From Bacillus mobilis (GTDB lineage Bacteria; Bacillota; Bacilli; Bacillales; Bacillaceae_G): 64,000 bases of DNA. This document shows, in pieces, positions 44,307 to 52,019 of this stretch. The stretch covers positions 124,001-188,000 of the forward strand of contig NZ_MACF01000119.1 of NCBI RefSeq assembly GCF_001884045.1. The letters run 5' to 3'. Under the pieces are notes generated by a model that was given only the letters and a program-made list of their open reading frames with translations, made no database searches and was not told the origin of the DNA. Both the position numbers and the translations under genes were made by a program. Every line of letters starts with the position of its first letter. Positions within the stretch are counted from its first letter, which is position 1.

Positions 44307-44348
44307 ACAGTTATATTTTCAGATATTTCAGTATAAAGAGGTGATTCT

Positions 44349-44960
44349 TTGAAAAACAGTACTCTTTCATCGAGAAAACACCGCTCCTTAGAAACAAAGA
44401 AGAAACTATTACACGCTGGTTACACGATTTTTATACATAACGGATTTCAAAAAACGACAATTACACAAATTATTAAACATGCAGAAACTGGTTATGGAAC
44501 CGCATATGTATACTTTAAAAACAAAGATGATCTCCTCATCGTTTTAATGGAAGATGTCATGAATCAATTTTATGATATTGCTGATCGCTCCTTTTCCCCT
44601 CAAACAAAAGAAGAAGCGCGTATCATGATTCAAAATCAAGTTAGAGCATTCCTACAATTAGCTGAAGAAGAACGTGCTATATTGCAAGTTGTGCAGGAAG
44701 CAATCGGATTATCAAAAGAGATACGTCAAAAATGGGACGAGATACGTGAACGCTTTATAAACAGTATTTCGCAGGATATTACTTACTCTCAAGAAAGTGG
44801 ATTAGCACAATCTGAATTAAATAAAGAAATTGTAGCACGTGCTTGGTTCGCGATGAATGAGATGTTTCTTTGGACGATTGTGAAAAATGATAGAAAATTA
44901 GGGTTAGAAGAGATAGTACATACATTGACGGAAATGTATACGACTGGGTTATATAAATAG
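44349..44960 (+). CDS. TetR-family regulator, probably of the kyn operon
   Basis: 203 aa from TTG 44349, five bases after AGAGGTG. The N-terminal TetR HTH is clear: KKKLLHAGYTIFIHNGFQKTTITQIIKHAETGYGTAYVYFKNKDDLL (residues about 15-62). The C-terminal ligand domain resembles AcrR-type (EEERAILQVVQEAIGLSKEI). It is divergent from kynU with a 159-base gap that holds both promoters and a double operator-like repeat. The obvious inference is kyn repression relieved by tryptophan or kynurenine. Confidence 0.85.
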   Translation: MKNSTLSSRKHRSLETKKKLLHAGYTIFIHNGFQKTTITQIIKHAETGYGTAYVYFKNKDDLLIVLMEDVMNQFYDIADRSFSPQTKEEARIMIQNQVRAFLQLAEEERAILQVVQEAIGLSKEIRQKWDEIRERFINSISQDITYSQESGLAQSELNKEIVARAWFAMNEMFLWTIVKNDRKLGLEEIVHTLTEMYTTGLYK

Positions 44961-44991
44961 CACACCTTCAATAAGTAAGGTGTGCTATTTT
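44955..44991 (+). terminator. terminator over the tetR stop
   Basis: AAATAGCACACCTT (44955-44968) pairs with AAGGTGTGCTATTT (44977-44990); the TAG stop (44958-44960) is in the left arm. Confidence 0.8.
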
Positions 44992-45191
44992 ACCTCTATA
45001 AAAATATTTTATCTGGGTATGGTAACGCTAAAAGTTTTTTAAAATAGCGGGAATGTTTTAGCAATATTTCCAAGGTAAGAAAAATATATTCTCACCTCTT
45101 CTAAACTTACTTCTTGGATAACATTACGATTTTGTATTGATAGAAAGATGTACCAAACAGCAATTAAAATTTTTAATAAGCAAGCTTCAAA

Positions 45192-45233
45192 AAAATAACC
45201 TGTTACTCAACAAATTAAGTAACAGGTTATTTT
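45192..45233 (-). terminator. terminator after the 79-aa membrane protein gene
   Basis: 15-bp stem, AAAATAACCTGTTAC (45192-45206) with its reverse complement (45219-45233), T-rich end on the minus strand. The stop of the gene (45227-45229) lies in the arm. The remaining gap 44992-45191 holds no supported gene. Confidence 0.85.
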
Positions 45234-45466
45234 AAATATTTTATTACCGATACAATGATACAAATTAGCGATGTAAGTAAAAGCAACAGTCCCATATTCT
45301 TATTCTCTTTTTCATCCTTCTTAACATTCTGTATCCCCATACCAGAAAGCATAAAACCTAATAATAATTGCAAAATAAGCATACTTTGCTTCGAATCATC
45401 ATTCCAACTGTAAATAGAATAGCCCATTACAATAATAGCGAGTATGAATGTAGTAATTCTAATCAT
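45227..45466 (-). CDS. Small membrane protein (DUF3953-like)
   Basis: 79 aa; AGGGGGTG precedes ATG 45466. Three short hydrophobic segments: 1-17 (MIRITTFILAIIVMGYS), 30-45 (LILQLLLGFMLSGMGI) and 57-77. The middle has the charged NVKKDEKENKNM. I associate this layout with DUF3953 but only loosely. It follows the DUF3977 gene by 21 bases and is probably co-transcribed with it. Confidence 0.6.
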   Translation of the reverse strand: MIRITTFILAIIVMGYSIYSWNDDSKQSMLILQLLLGFMLSGMGIQNVKKDEKENKNMGLLLLLTSLICIIVSVIKYLK

Positions 45467-45487
45467 AAAAACACCCCCTATTTAATT

Positions 45488-45733
45488 CTATTGTTTTAAC
45501 CTACTTACAATTCCAACAATAAACTTATACTCATCTCTACCCTTTCTTACTTTCTTAAACCCTTCTTTCGTATCAAAAATAAAACAAGTTTTCCGAAACC
45601 AAATTCGTACATATAAAGACTCAAAATAAATAGGTTTTATAATTCCGCGTTCTTCAAATTCAGTTCCATCTTTATTTTCAGTTTCCGTTCGAACGAACCA
45701 CTTATTTCCGATGCCAATTTCAATATACTTCAC
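45488..45733 (-). CDS. DUF3977 family protein
   Basis: 81 aa; GGAAGGGGGAC precedes ATG 45733. IEIGIGNKWFVRTETENKDGTEFEERGI, then YVRIWFRKTCFIFDTKEGFKKVRKGRDEYKFI match DUF3977, small cytosolic proteins of Bacillus with unknown role. First of a two-gene unit with the membrane protein downstream. Confidence 0.75.
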   Translation of the reverse strand: MKYIEIGIGNKWFVRTETENKDGTEFEERGIIKPIYFESLYVRIWFRKTCFIFDTKEGFKKVRKGRDEYKFIVGIVSRLKQ

Positions 45734-45822
45734 ATTAGTCCCCCTTCCGGGAATTAACTTCTAACTATTCTATTATTTCCCCGGTAAGCGCACATTCCGA
45801 CAGAACATGAGCCCACAAAGAA

Positions 45823-45847
45823 AAAGTAGATTACAAAAATCTACTTT
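45823..45847 (-). terminator. terminator over the acoR stop
   Basis: AAAGTAGAT (45823-45831) pairs with ATCTACTTT (45839-45847), minus-strand tail TTTTTCTTT. The acoR stop overlaps the right arm. Confidence 0.75.
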
Positions 45848-47696
45848 ATAGCTTATATTTTTGCATTCGTTTATAAAATGTACTTCGAGGTACATCTAAC
45901 AATTTTGCAGCTAACGATACATTTCCGTTCGTCTTTTCTAACGCTTCAATCATACTATCACGCTGTATTTTTTCACGGAAATTTAATGCATGCTCTGTTT
46001 TATTTTCTGCTTGCAATGCAAGTTGATGGTGATTTCCCATCATTGTTTGTAATAAAAAAGAGATTTGTTTTTCACATATTTCCCGTCCTTGCGACAAAAT
46101 GTAAATACGTTCTAATACATTTAATAATTCTCGAATATTTCCTGGCCATGCATGGTGTGAAAATTGATTACAAATGCTCTTTGAAAATACAACATTCCAA
46201 TTCTTTCGTTCACAAAAATGTTGTATGAAGTACGGAATATCCTCTTTTCTTTCCATTAACGATGGAACATACAGCGGATATACATGTAAACGATAATATA
46301 AATCTTGACGGAATTTCCCTTCTTCTACTAATCGCAGTAAATCTTTGTGTGTCGCAGTAATAATACGAATATTTACCGGTACCTCTTTTGAACCGCCAAT
46401 TGGGGTTACTGTTCGTTCTTGTAAAACACGCAATAATGCTACTTGCATTTCTGGCGGTACTTCACCAATTTCATCTAAAAATATTGTACCTCCGTCCGCT
46501 TGTTCAAATTTTCCTTTATATCCTTGGCGCCGCGCACCTGTAAACGCTCCTTCAGCATAACCGAATAATTCACTTTCCATTAATTCTTTCGGCAATGAAC
46601 CGCAATTAACAGCTATAAAAGGACCATTTTTCCTTGGACTATTTTCATGAATCGCTCTCGCTACATATTCTTTCCCTACACCTGTTTCACCACAAACATA
46701 TACACTAGCGTCAGTTGGAGATACAAGCTTAATTTCTTCTAAAGTATGTTGAAATGCATTGCTCGTCCCAATAACGCCATGGAAAGTGATTCCGCTTATA
46801 AATGTGGGCGTTGAAAATACATTCCCCTCTTTATTTTCCTTTACATACATACATTTCCCGATCATTCTATCATTACTATATACTGGTACTTCTAATTTAG
46901 GTTTCAATCCATTTTGCATTAAATCTTCAAGTTTCATTCGTGACCAATTCGAAACTCGATCCCGTACACTCTTGCTTGCAGAAACAATAACATCACGATG
47001 ATTACATATAACAACCTGTTCATCACTGTCAATTACATCTAAAAAACGATGGATTAAGTGTAGTTCATTTTGATGCACTCGAATACTACATTCACGTTCA
47101 ATTGCATGTGCAATCGAAGTTACCATTCCGAGCATATATGGATGTGAAAATTCAATTGGACAGGAGAAATCTAGAACTCCAATTAATTTCCCATCATCAT
47201 TATGGATGGGAGCGGCCGCACAACTCCAGCTATGAGATGCGATAGAATAATGCTCTGTACCACTTATCATAATGGCCTCTTCAATCTGTAACGCGGTTCC
47301 TATCGCATTTGTACCAATAGCTGCTTCTGTCCATTTCACACCTTCAATAAAATTAATATGTTTCGCTCGTTTCAACGTTTGTTGATTTCCACTTAACGAT
47401 AGAACGTAACCATCTGGATCGATTAATAATGCCATCATTTGCAGTTCATCAATGGTTTTTCTCATATTTTGTATTTGAGGTATTGCTATATCAAGGAAGA
47501 TTTCACTCTTTTTCTTTTGATCCTGAAAAATATTAGAAGACAAAATTTTCTGACCTTTGTTCATATGAGGATTCACATTTGCTTGTTTACATCGATACCA
47601 TGACTCTGAAATCCTTTCGTTTATACGGTTCGAATCAAGAACACCTTCATCAACAAACTTTTTCCATGTATGTAAGTAAAACGGTGAAGCTAACAT
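45846..47696 (-). CDS. acoR: Sigma-54-dependent activator AcoR of acetoin catabolism
   Basis: 616 aa; AGGGAG is 8 bases before ATG 47696. An N-terminal GAF-type sensor (residues about 75-210, MALLIDPDGYVLSLSG, GTNAIGTALQIEEAIMISGTEHY) is followed by an AAA+ domain (about 305-530): Walker A GETGVGKE, sigma-54 contact GAFTGA in GYAEGAFTGARRQGYKG, Walker B GGTIFLDEIGEVPPEMQ, then a Fis HTH (GNVSLAAKLLDVPRSTFYKRM). It matches AcoR in order and length. It should activate the consensus sigma-54 promoter of acoA at 56728. Its own promoter overlaps a cre site. Confidence 0.9.
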   Translation of the reverse strand: MLASPFYLHTWKKFVDEGVLDSNRINERISESWYRCKQANVNPHMNKGQKILSSNIFQDQKKKSEIFLDIAIPQIQNMRKTIDELQMMALLIDPDGYVLSLSGNQQTLKRAKHINFIEGVKWTEAAIGTNAIGTALQIEEAIMISGTEHYSIASHSWSCAAAPIHNDDGKLIGVLDFSCPIEFSHPYMLGMVTSIAHAIERECSIRVHQNELHLIHRFLDVIDSDEQVVICNHRDVIVSASKSVRDRVSNWSRMKLEDLMQNGLKPKLEVPVYSNDRMIGKCMYVKENKEGNVFSTPTFISGITFHGVIGTSNAFQHTLEEIKLVSPTDASVYVCGETGVGKEYVARAIHENSPRKNGPFIAVNCGSLPKELMESELFGYAEGAFTGARRQGYKGKFEQADGGTIFLDEIGEVPPEMQVALLRVLQERTVTPIGGSKEVPVNIRIITATHKDLLRLVEEGKFRQDLYYRLHVYPLYVPSLMERKEDIPYFIQHFCERKNWNVVFSKSICNQFSHHAWPGNIRELLNVLERIYILSQGREICEKQISFLLQTMMGNHHQLALQAENKTEHALNFREKIQRDSMIEALEKTNGNVSLAAKLLDVPRSTFYKRMQKYKL

Positions 47697-47746
47697 TGTA
47701 TCATCTCCCTATTCATTGTTTTGGAGATCTGTAAAAATATACTTTT

Positions 47747-47775
47747 ATTATAAAACTGAATAAAAGCGTTTTCAA
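47747..47775 (-). promoter_or_regulatory. acoR promoter overlapped by a cre site
   Basis: On the minus strand TTGAAA (47770-47775), a 17-base spacer and TATAAT (47747-47752). A cre-like 15-mer ATAAAAGCGTTTTCA (47760-47774, one mismatch to WTGNAANCGNWNNCW) covers most of the -35 and part of the spacer. B. subtilis acoR is known to be repressed by CcpA, which supports this reading. Confidence 0.65.
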
Positions 47776-47819
47776 TAAAACTAGAAAGACGACACAAATA
47801 TGTTAATAATTAGTATATA

Positions 47820-47996
47820 TTAATGAACTTCTTTATTCTTTTTTAGTAGAACTATATTTTGTATAATGGAAGCAAAGAAAATACATAACCAAAACCACTT
47901 TTGTGGAGTATCATTTATAAAGAAAATGATGACCGCTATTGAAAATAAAATGGTAGATGCTAAACTAAAATATAATTTTGTTTTAATTTTCATCAT
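47820..47996 (-). CDS. Small two-helix membrane protein, 58 aa
   Basis: From ATG 47996 (a second ATG follows at once), with GAGGAGTGAGG directly upstream; stop at 47820-47822. It reads MMKIKTKLYFSLASTILFSI then AVIIFFINDTPQKWFWLCIF and ends VLLKKNKEVH. Two hydrophobic helices of about 17 residues with a short turn and a basic tail fit a small membrane protein. No family recognised. The gene follows the NIPSNAP gene by 14 bases and looks like the last member of the deoR-like operon. Too short for common gene-length cut-offs. Confidence 0.6.
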   Translation of the reverse strand: MMKIKTKLYFSLASTILFSIAVIIFFINDTPQKWFWLCIFFASIIQNIVLLKKNKEVH

Positions 47997-48010
47997 TCCT
48001 CACTCCTCTA

Positions 48011-48349
48011 TCACTTTACAGTACATACTAACTCTTCATTTTTTAACTCTACTATGTACTTCTGTAAAACAGATTCTCTTCCGCCATGTTTTTCATACCA
48101 ATCATGTATTCTTTTAGCATGCTTCTCGTCGCTTCTAATTTTCGATTCTATTTCTTTATACTCATCATAACTATCATATTCCCATATGGCGAATATTTCA
48201 GTTGTACCATCATTGTTATCTTTCATCCAGCGTCCTATTAGCCTGGAACCATGCTTTAATTGATTAGGTAAGTTCGTGTTAGTAAAATGCTCATTAAATA
48301 TTTCTATAAATTCATTCTTTACTATATAGTACTTTCTTCTATAAAACAT
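48011..48349 (-). CDS. NIPSNAP family protein
   Basis: 112 aa; GAGGTGG precedes ATG 48349. YYIVKNEFIEIFNEHFTNTNLPNQLKHGSRLIGRWMKDNNDGTTEIFAIWEYDSYDEY is the NIPSNAP pattern (short dimeric alpha/beta-barrel fold), found in small cytosolic proteins of unknown chemistry. It lies in a four-gene unit: DeoR regulator, GNAT, NIPSNAP, small membrane protein. Confidence 0.8.
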   Translation of the reverse strand: MFYRRKYYIVKNEFIEIFNEHFTNTNLPNQLKHGSRLIGRWMKDNNDGTTEIFAIWEYDSYDEYKEIESKIRSDEKHAKRIHDWYEKHGGRESVLQKYIVELKNEELVCTVK

Positions 48350-48376
48350 ACATTTCCACCTCTTTTATGAACAGCC

Positions 48377-48919
48377 TCAAATACACCTTCCCATTACTAC
48401 CGTATTATAATACTTCCCATCCGACAGTCTTTTATCATTTTTCAAAATACCTTCTACTTCAAAACCTAATTTCTTATAAAGTTGAATGGCTTTTTCATTT
48501 GTCTCTAACACTTGTAATGATATCTTTTTCACTTCATTTTCATCAGCCCACTGAATAGATTGTTGCAGTAAACTCTTACCCATTCCATATCCCCAAAACT
48601 CTTTTAAAATACAAACACCAAACTCTACTTTATGGGTTAATCTTTTCAAATTAGAACCTTCACATCTTGAAAATCCTACGATTTGGTTGTGCACTTCTGC
48701 AACTAAAAAGAGATTCTTTATCTCTTCACTATCTGCTTTTATTATTTTTTGAAAACCTATCTTATCTATAAATCCCTCTCCTGCTTCTCTATCCATATTT
48801 TCAGTTTCGCCATCGATCTGCACTCTAATTTCCGCTAACTGCTCCGCATCCGTTTCAGATGCAGAACGAATTGTATAAGTTAATCCATTTATATGAAACT
48901 CTTGTCTTTTTATAATCAT
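48377..48919 (-). CDS. GNAT family N-acetyltransferase
   Basis: 180 aa; AAGGAG precedes ATG 48919. Motif A is FGVCILKEFWGYGMGKSLL (residues about 105-123; the usual R/Q is replaced by W-G-Y-G-M-G), and motif B is LQVLETNEKAIQLYKKLGFEVEGI, followed by the RimI/YhhY-like tail YYNTVVMGRCI. The family is close to phosphinothricin/spermidine-type acetyltransferases. It follows the DeoR gene by 12 bases. Confidence 0.85.
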   Translation of the reverse strand: MIIKRQEFHINGLTYTIRSASETDAEQLAEIRVQIDGETENMDREAGEGFIDKIGFQKIIKADSEEIKNLFLVAEVHNQIVGFSRCEGSNLKRLTHKVEFGVCILKEFWGYGMGKSLLQQSIQWADENEVKKISLQVLETNEKAIQLYKKLGFEVEGILKNDKRLSDGKYYNTVVMGRCI

Positions 48920-48931
48920 CTTAAACTCCTT

Positions 48932-49702
48932 TTAAATGAGGTGTATTGACGCTATTACAATTTCTTTACCTTGTTTCTCAAATTGTTGAATCGTTTCTTT
49001 ACTAGACTCTTCATCTGTTATGATAAGGTCAATTTCTATTATTGACTCACCTTTTATAAAGCAGTCTATTCCGAGTTTATTATGCGGAGCTAAACAAATG
49101 TTTTTTCTAGCAATATTACTTACTGTTTTTCCAAAATAAGCAACTTCTGGTGTTGCAGTACTTATACCATTCAATGAAATGCCACCACCTGTAGAGAAAT
49201 ACAGATCAATAGAGAATCTACTGATCAATTCTGAGGAAAGTGTATCTGTCATATTTCCTGATGGTTTCACCTTTCCACCAATTAAGTACGTATCTACATT
49301 CTTATAATCCCGTAACTTACTAGCAATTTCTAAAGAGTTCGTAATCACTGTAAATGACATTTTAGGTAAATATTTTAACATGGCATAATGAATAGAAGCT
49401 CCGCCAATAAAAACAGAATCTCCCTCTTGTATGTAGGATGTAGCAATTTTCGCAATCGCATCTTCCTCTATTGAACTATCACGATAACGTTTCGATGGTT
49501 CAGTAGCTAAGTTTCTCACTCGCGTAAGTTCAACTGCACCTCCGTGTGTTCTTTTTAGTAAACCGTCCTTCTCCATAATAGACAAATCTCTTCTTATCGA
49601 ATCAATAGACATATCAAAACTTTCCGCAAGATCCTTAGCGATTACTCTTCCATCTTTCTTAAGTAACTCTAAAATTTTCTCTCTACGCTCTTCAGTAAAC
49701 AT
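48932..49702 (-). CDS. DeoR/GlpR-family transcriptional regulator
   Basis: 256 aa. The N-terminal DeoR winged helix is exact: ILELLKKDGRVIAKDLAESFDMSIDSIRRDLSIMEKDGLLKRTHGGAV (residues 10-57). The C-terminal DeoRC sugar-phosphate sensor (about 75-235) shows SVFIGGASIHYAML and GKVKPSGNMTDTLSS with FSTGGGISLNG. Such factors repress carbohydrate genes until a phosphorylated sugar binds. No sugar gene is near; it leads the operon with GNAT, NIPSNAP and a small membrane protein. RBS before the ATG is GGTGGGT-like (minus strand ACCCACCACC on plus). Confidence 0.88.
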   Translation of the reverse strand: MFTEERREKILELLKKDGRVIAKDLAESFDMSIDSIRRDLSIMEKDGLLKRTHGGAVELTRVRNLATEPSKRYRDSSIEEDAIAKIATSYIQEGDSVFIGGASIHYAMLKYLPKMSFTVITNSLEIASKLRDYKNVDTYLIGGKVKPSGNMTDTLSSELISRFSIDLYFSTGGGISLNGISTATPEVAYFGKTVSNIARKNICLAPHNKLGIDCFIKGESIIEIDLIITDEESSKETIQQFEKQGKEIVIASIHLI

Positions 49703-49952
49703 GTACCCACCACCGTCATTGAAGATTCTGAAATTTTATCTTTATTTTAATTATATGCATGCCTTTTCTGTATTACAATATTTTCAATTCTTATTTATTC
49801 AGATTTATACCGTTTTCGCCCACTTTCTATCCCATTAACTTGACAACTAAATAAATGCATATCTGTATATTACATAAATATACTTTCATTTACCTTCCTA
49901 TTCATGTAAAATTATTCCTATGCTTTATTTTTTAACACAGAAAGGAATTATT

Positions 49953-50444
49953 ATGAAATCTATAATTAAAGTAACTTGTACAGCATTATTATTCACAGGA
50001 CTAATGGCAGGATGTAATGGAAATACTACACCAAAACAAGAAAAGAGCGCTCTTGAAAAGGATGCAATGCACTATGGGGAAATATATAAAAATGAATACT
50101 ATAGAGCAACTGTTGAAAATGCAAAATTCGAGAAAATAGACAAAGAGTGGCGTCTCACAGCTCGCGTTACTATAAATAATGCTCGTACTGACGGACAAAC
50201 GATAGATCTTTCAGAAATAAAATATTTCATAAAAGATGAAAAAACGGGTGAAAAATACGAAGGTGAAGTTATACAAAATGAAAATGCTAAAAAGGTTCCT
50301 TCTGAGTTTTCTTTAACTAGCGACATTGTATTTAATATGAAAACTTCACCAAAAGATTTAAATTCTATGTATTTATACATAGATAGTAAAGCTGCACCGT
50401 TAACAGATACATTTTGGAAACTTGATAATTTAGCATCTAAATAA
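49953..50444 (+). CDS. Secreted lipoprotein, DUF4352-like
   Basis: 163 aa from ATG 49953 (MKSIIKVTCTALLFTGLMAGC), with AAAGGAA upstream. The lipobox LMAGC has its cysteine at residue 21. The mature part (YKNEYYRATVENAKFEKIDKEW then ITARV-type strands, IDLSEIKYFIKDEKTGEKYEG) is an immunoglobulin-like fold similar to DUF4352 proteins exposed on the cell surface. Function unknown. It is isolated and ends in a perfect terminator. Confidence 0.7.
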   Translation: MKSIIKVTCTALLFTGLMAGCNGNTTPKQEKSALEKDAMHYGEIYKNEYYRATVENAKFEKIDKEWRLTARVTINNARTDGQTIDLSEIKYFIKDEKTGEKYEGEVIQNENAKKVPSEFSLTSDIVFNMKTSPKDLNSMYLYIDSKAAPLTDTFWKLDNLASK

Positions 50445-50470
50445 AAAACAGTCTTATAAGACTGTTTTTT
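50443..50470 (+). terminator. terminator after the lipoprotein gene
   Basis: AAAAAACAGTCTTA (50443-50456) and its exact reverse complement form one continuous palindrome to 50470, followed by T's. Confidence 0.85.
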
Positions 50471-50493
50471 TGTTTGTAAATTTATAAAGTTTA

Positions 50494-51120
50494 CTAGTTA
50501 CCTATCTCAAGCAATACGTCTTTTGCACAAATTGTCACTTCTTCAAATGGGCAATCAAATAAAACACCTAATTCGAACCCTTCATTAGTAAGATCTATTT
50601 CATGACTTAACCACAAAGCACCTTCAAAATTTTCCGGAATTGAACACTTCGTTACGCCTGTAAAAGTTACTTGCAGTTTATCAAATTCACTGAAAGTACC
50701 ACTGCAATCTAAAGTAATAATTAGCGTATCTTTTGATCTTCTCTCTACTGATTTTAATACACTGTCATGTAGTGAGTATTCATGTAACTGAATAACATTT
50801 GTTGGGAGTTTTTTCTTAATTGAATGGAAGTGATCTAAATAGAATCGATCTAAATGAGCCCTTCTTTTCTCACAATCCCCTATCCATACTTTCATAAGTT
50901 TTTTCAATTCACTAGAAGGATATTCTGAATTAATTGTGATGCTATGAATAAATGGATGTATGGATTCAGGAAGGAATTTTAATAAATCTGTTTTCCTTTC
51001 CTTTATTTCCTCAATTAAACTTTGTATATCCATTTCTGACCATTCTTTTATAGAGTCTATATAACTTACAAATTCTATAATTTGCATTTCTTTATACCAA
51101 TTTTTATTGAAATACTTCAA
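50494..51120 (-). CDS. DUF4085 family protein
   Basis: 208 aa with GAGGGAAG just before ATG 51120. The opening MKYFNKNWYKEMQIIEF is the N-terminal signature of DUF4085, and HEYSLHDSVLKSVERRSKD with LIITLDCSG is its central block (HDSxL motif). The C-terminal CPFEEVTICAKDVLLE ends the domain. Cytosolic, function unknown. Single gene, in the region that separates acoR from acoABCL. Confidence 0.8.
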   Translation of the reverse strand: MKYFNKNWYKEMQIIEFVSYIDSIKEWSEMDIQSLIEEIKERKTDLLKFLPESIHPFIHSITINSEYPSSELKKLMKVWIGDCEKRRAHLDRFYLDHFHSIKKKLPTNVIQLHEYSLHDSVLKSVERRSKDTLIITLDCSGTFSEFDKLQVTFTGVTKCSIPENFEGALWLSHEIDLTNEGFELGVLFDCPFEEVTICAKDVLLEIGN

Positions 51121-51341
51121 TAGCTTCCCTCCTAAAACATTTTAACATCCAACAAAAGCGATATATCTATTTATTATATCATTCCAATAACTATTTTTTC
51201 TAAAGAAAAAATGCAAAACTGTAAATATTCCGCCTTTTATTTCTAAAACTTCAGAATATTTACAATAGTTCTCGATTGGAATACATTTTAATAGTACAAA
51301 GATTCACCTGTACAAAAATCTAAACAAAAAGGGATGGTTAT

Positions 51342-51938
51342 ATGTTGAAGAAATTAGTAGCAGGTACACTAGTAGCGGGATTTGCATTAACTGGAGGATT
51401 AGGTGCAGTAAGTGCTGAAGAAAAAAGTAACACAATTAAGTCATTTGACTATTTAAAAGTGGATGAACAGAATGTTAATTCATTTGCAAAATTAAGTGAT
51501 CAGGATAAGAAAAACATCCAAATTACAATGGTATTACCTGAGCAAAATGAAAATGGAGATTGGCTAGCTTATGGTTTTACTAGCCGTGAAATATTAGATG
51601 CTTATATTGAAAAGGATAAAAAAGCACTTAAAAATAAAATTAATCCTTTAGGTAGCGGTGCTGGTAGTACTGATTTTTATGAACATAAAGATAAAGGTGG
51701 CCAATATATTTACTGGAGCAGCGGTTTTAAAAACCTACCTTCTAGCTGGAATGATAGAATTTCTTCTGTAAGTACAGCATCGCCTTCAGCAAGTTATTCA
51801 ACGACACTTTGGGAGCATACTTCTACACAAGGATATGGAAAAGGTGTTGTATTTAAACATGCTGATTGGTACGGTAAAACTGCTAATTTAGCTGCTGATT
51901 GGAACGATATTACTTCAGCGATTGACGTAAAAAAATAA
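51342..51938 (+). CDS. Secreted beta-gamma-crystallin-like protein
   Basis: 198 aa; AAAGGGATGG precedes ATG 51342. Signal peptide residues 1-25 end VSAEE. An N-terminal region of about 80 residues (TIKSFDYLKVDEQNVNSF) is followed by two Greek-key-like halves. The first is FYEHKDKGGQYIYWSSG with WNDRISSVSTA, which contains the crystallin calcium motif N/D-N/D-x-x-S/T-S. The second is LWEHTSTQGYGKGVVFKHAD with WNDITSAI, a degenerate copy. Such domains bind calcium or inhibit proteases outside the cell. Role unknown; single gene with its own terminator. Confidence 0.65.
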   Translation: MLKKLVAGTLVAGFALTGGLGAVSAEEKSNTIKSFDYLKVDEQNVNSFAKLSDQDKKNIQITMVLPEQNENGDWLAYGFTSREILDAYIEKDKKALKNKINPLGSGAGSTDFYEHKDKGGQYIYWSSGFKNLPSSWNDRISSVSTASPSASYSTTLWEHTSTQGYGKGVVFKHADWYGKTANLAADWNDITSAIDVKK

Positions 51939-51968
51939 TAGGATATTCAATTTTTTCTGTAAAAATTC

Positions 51969-52007
51969 AAACCACTATTCTCTTATTCATTTAGAGAATA
52001 GTGGTTT
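51969..52007. terminator. bidirectional terminator
   Basis: AAACCACTATTCTCT (51969-51983) pairs with AGAGAATAGTGGTTT (51993-52007), 15 bp perfect, between the crystallin-like gene and acoL. Confidence 0.85.
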
Positions 52008-52019
52008 ATTATATTTTCA

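Noticed and set aside
45039-45230. Minus-strand open stretch of about 60 codons downstream of the 79-aa gene
   Set aside because: Contains a plausible peptide (AVWYIFLSIQNRN) but no start codon or ribosome site, and it begins inside a terminator hairpin. Could be a gene remnant.
47866-48117. 83-codon plus-strand frame
   Set aside because: Antisense to the 58-aa and NIPSNAP genes, which have ribosome sites and protein-like composition; this frame has none.
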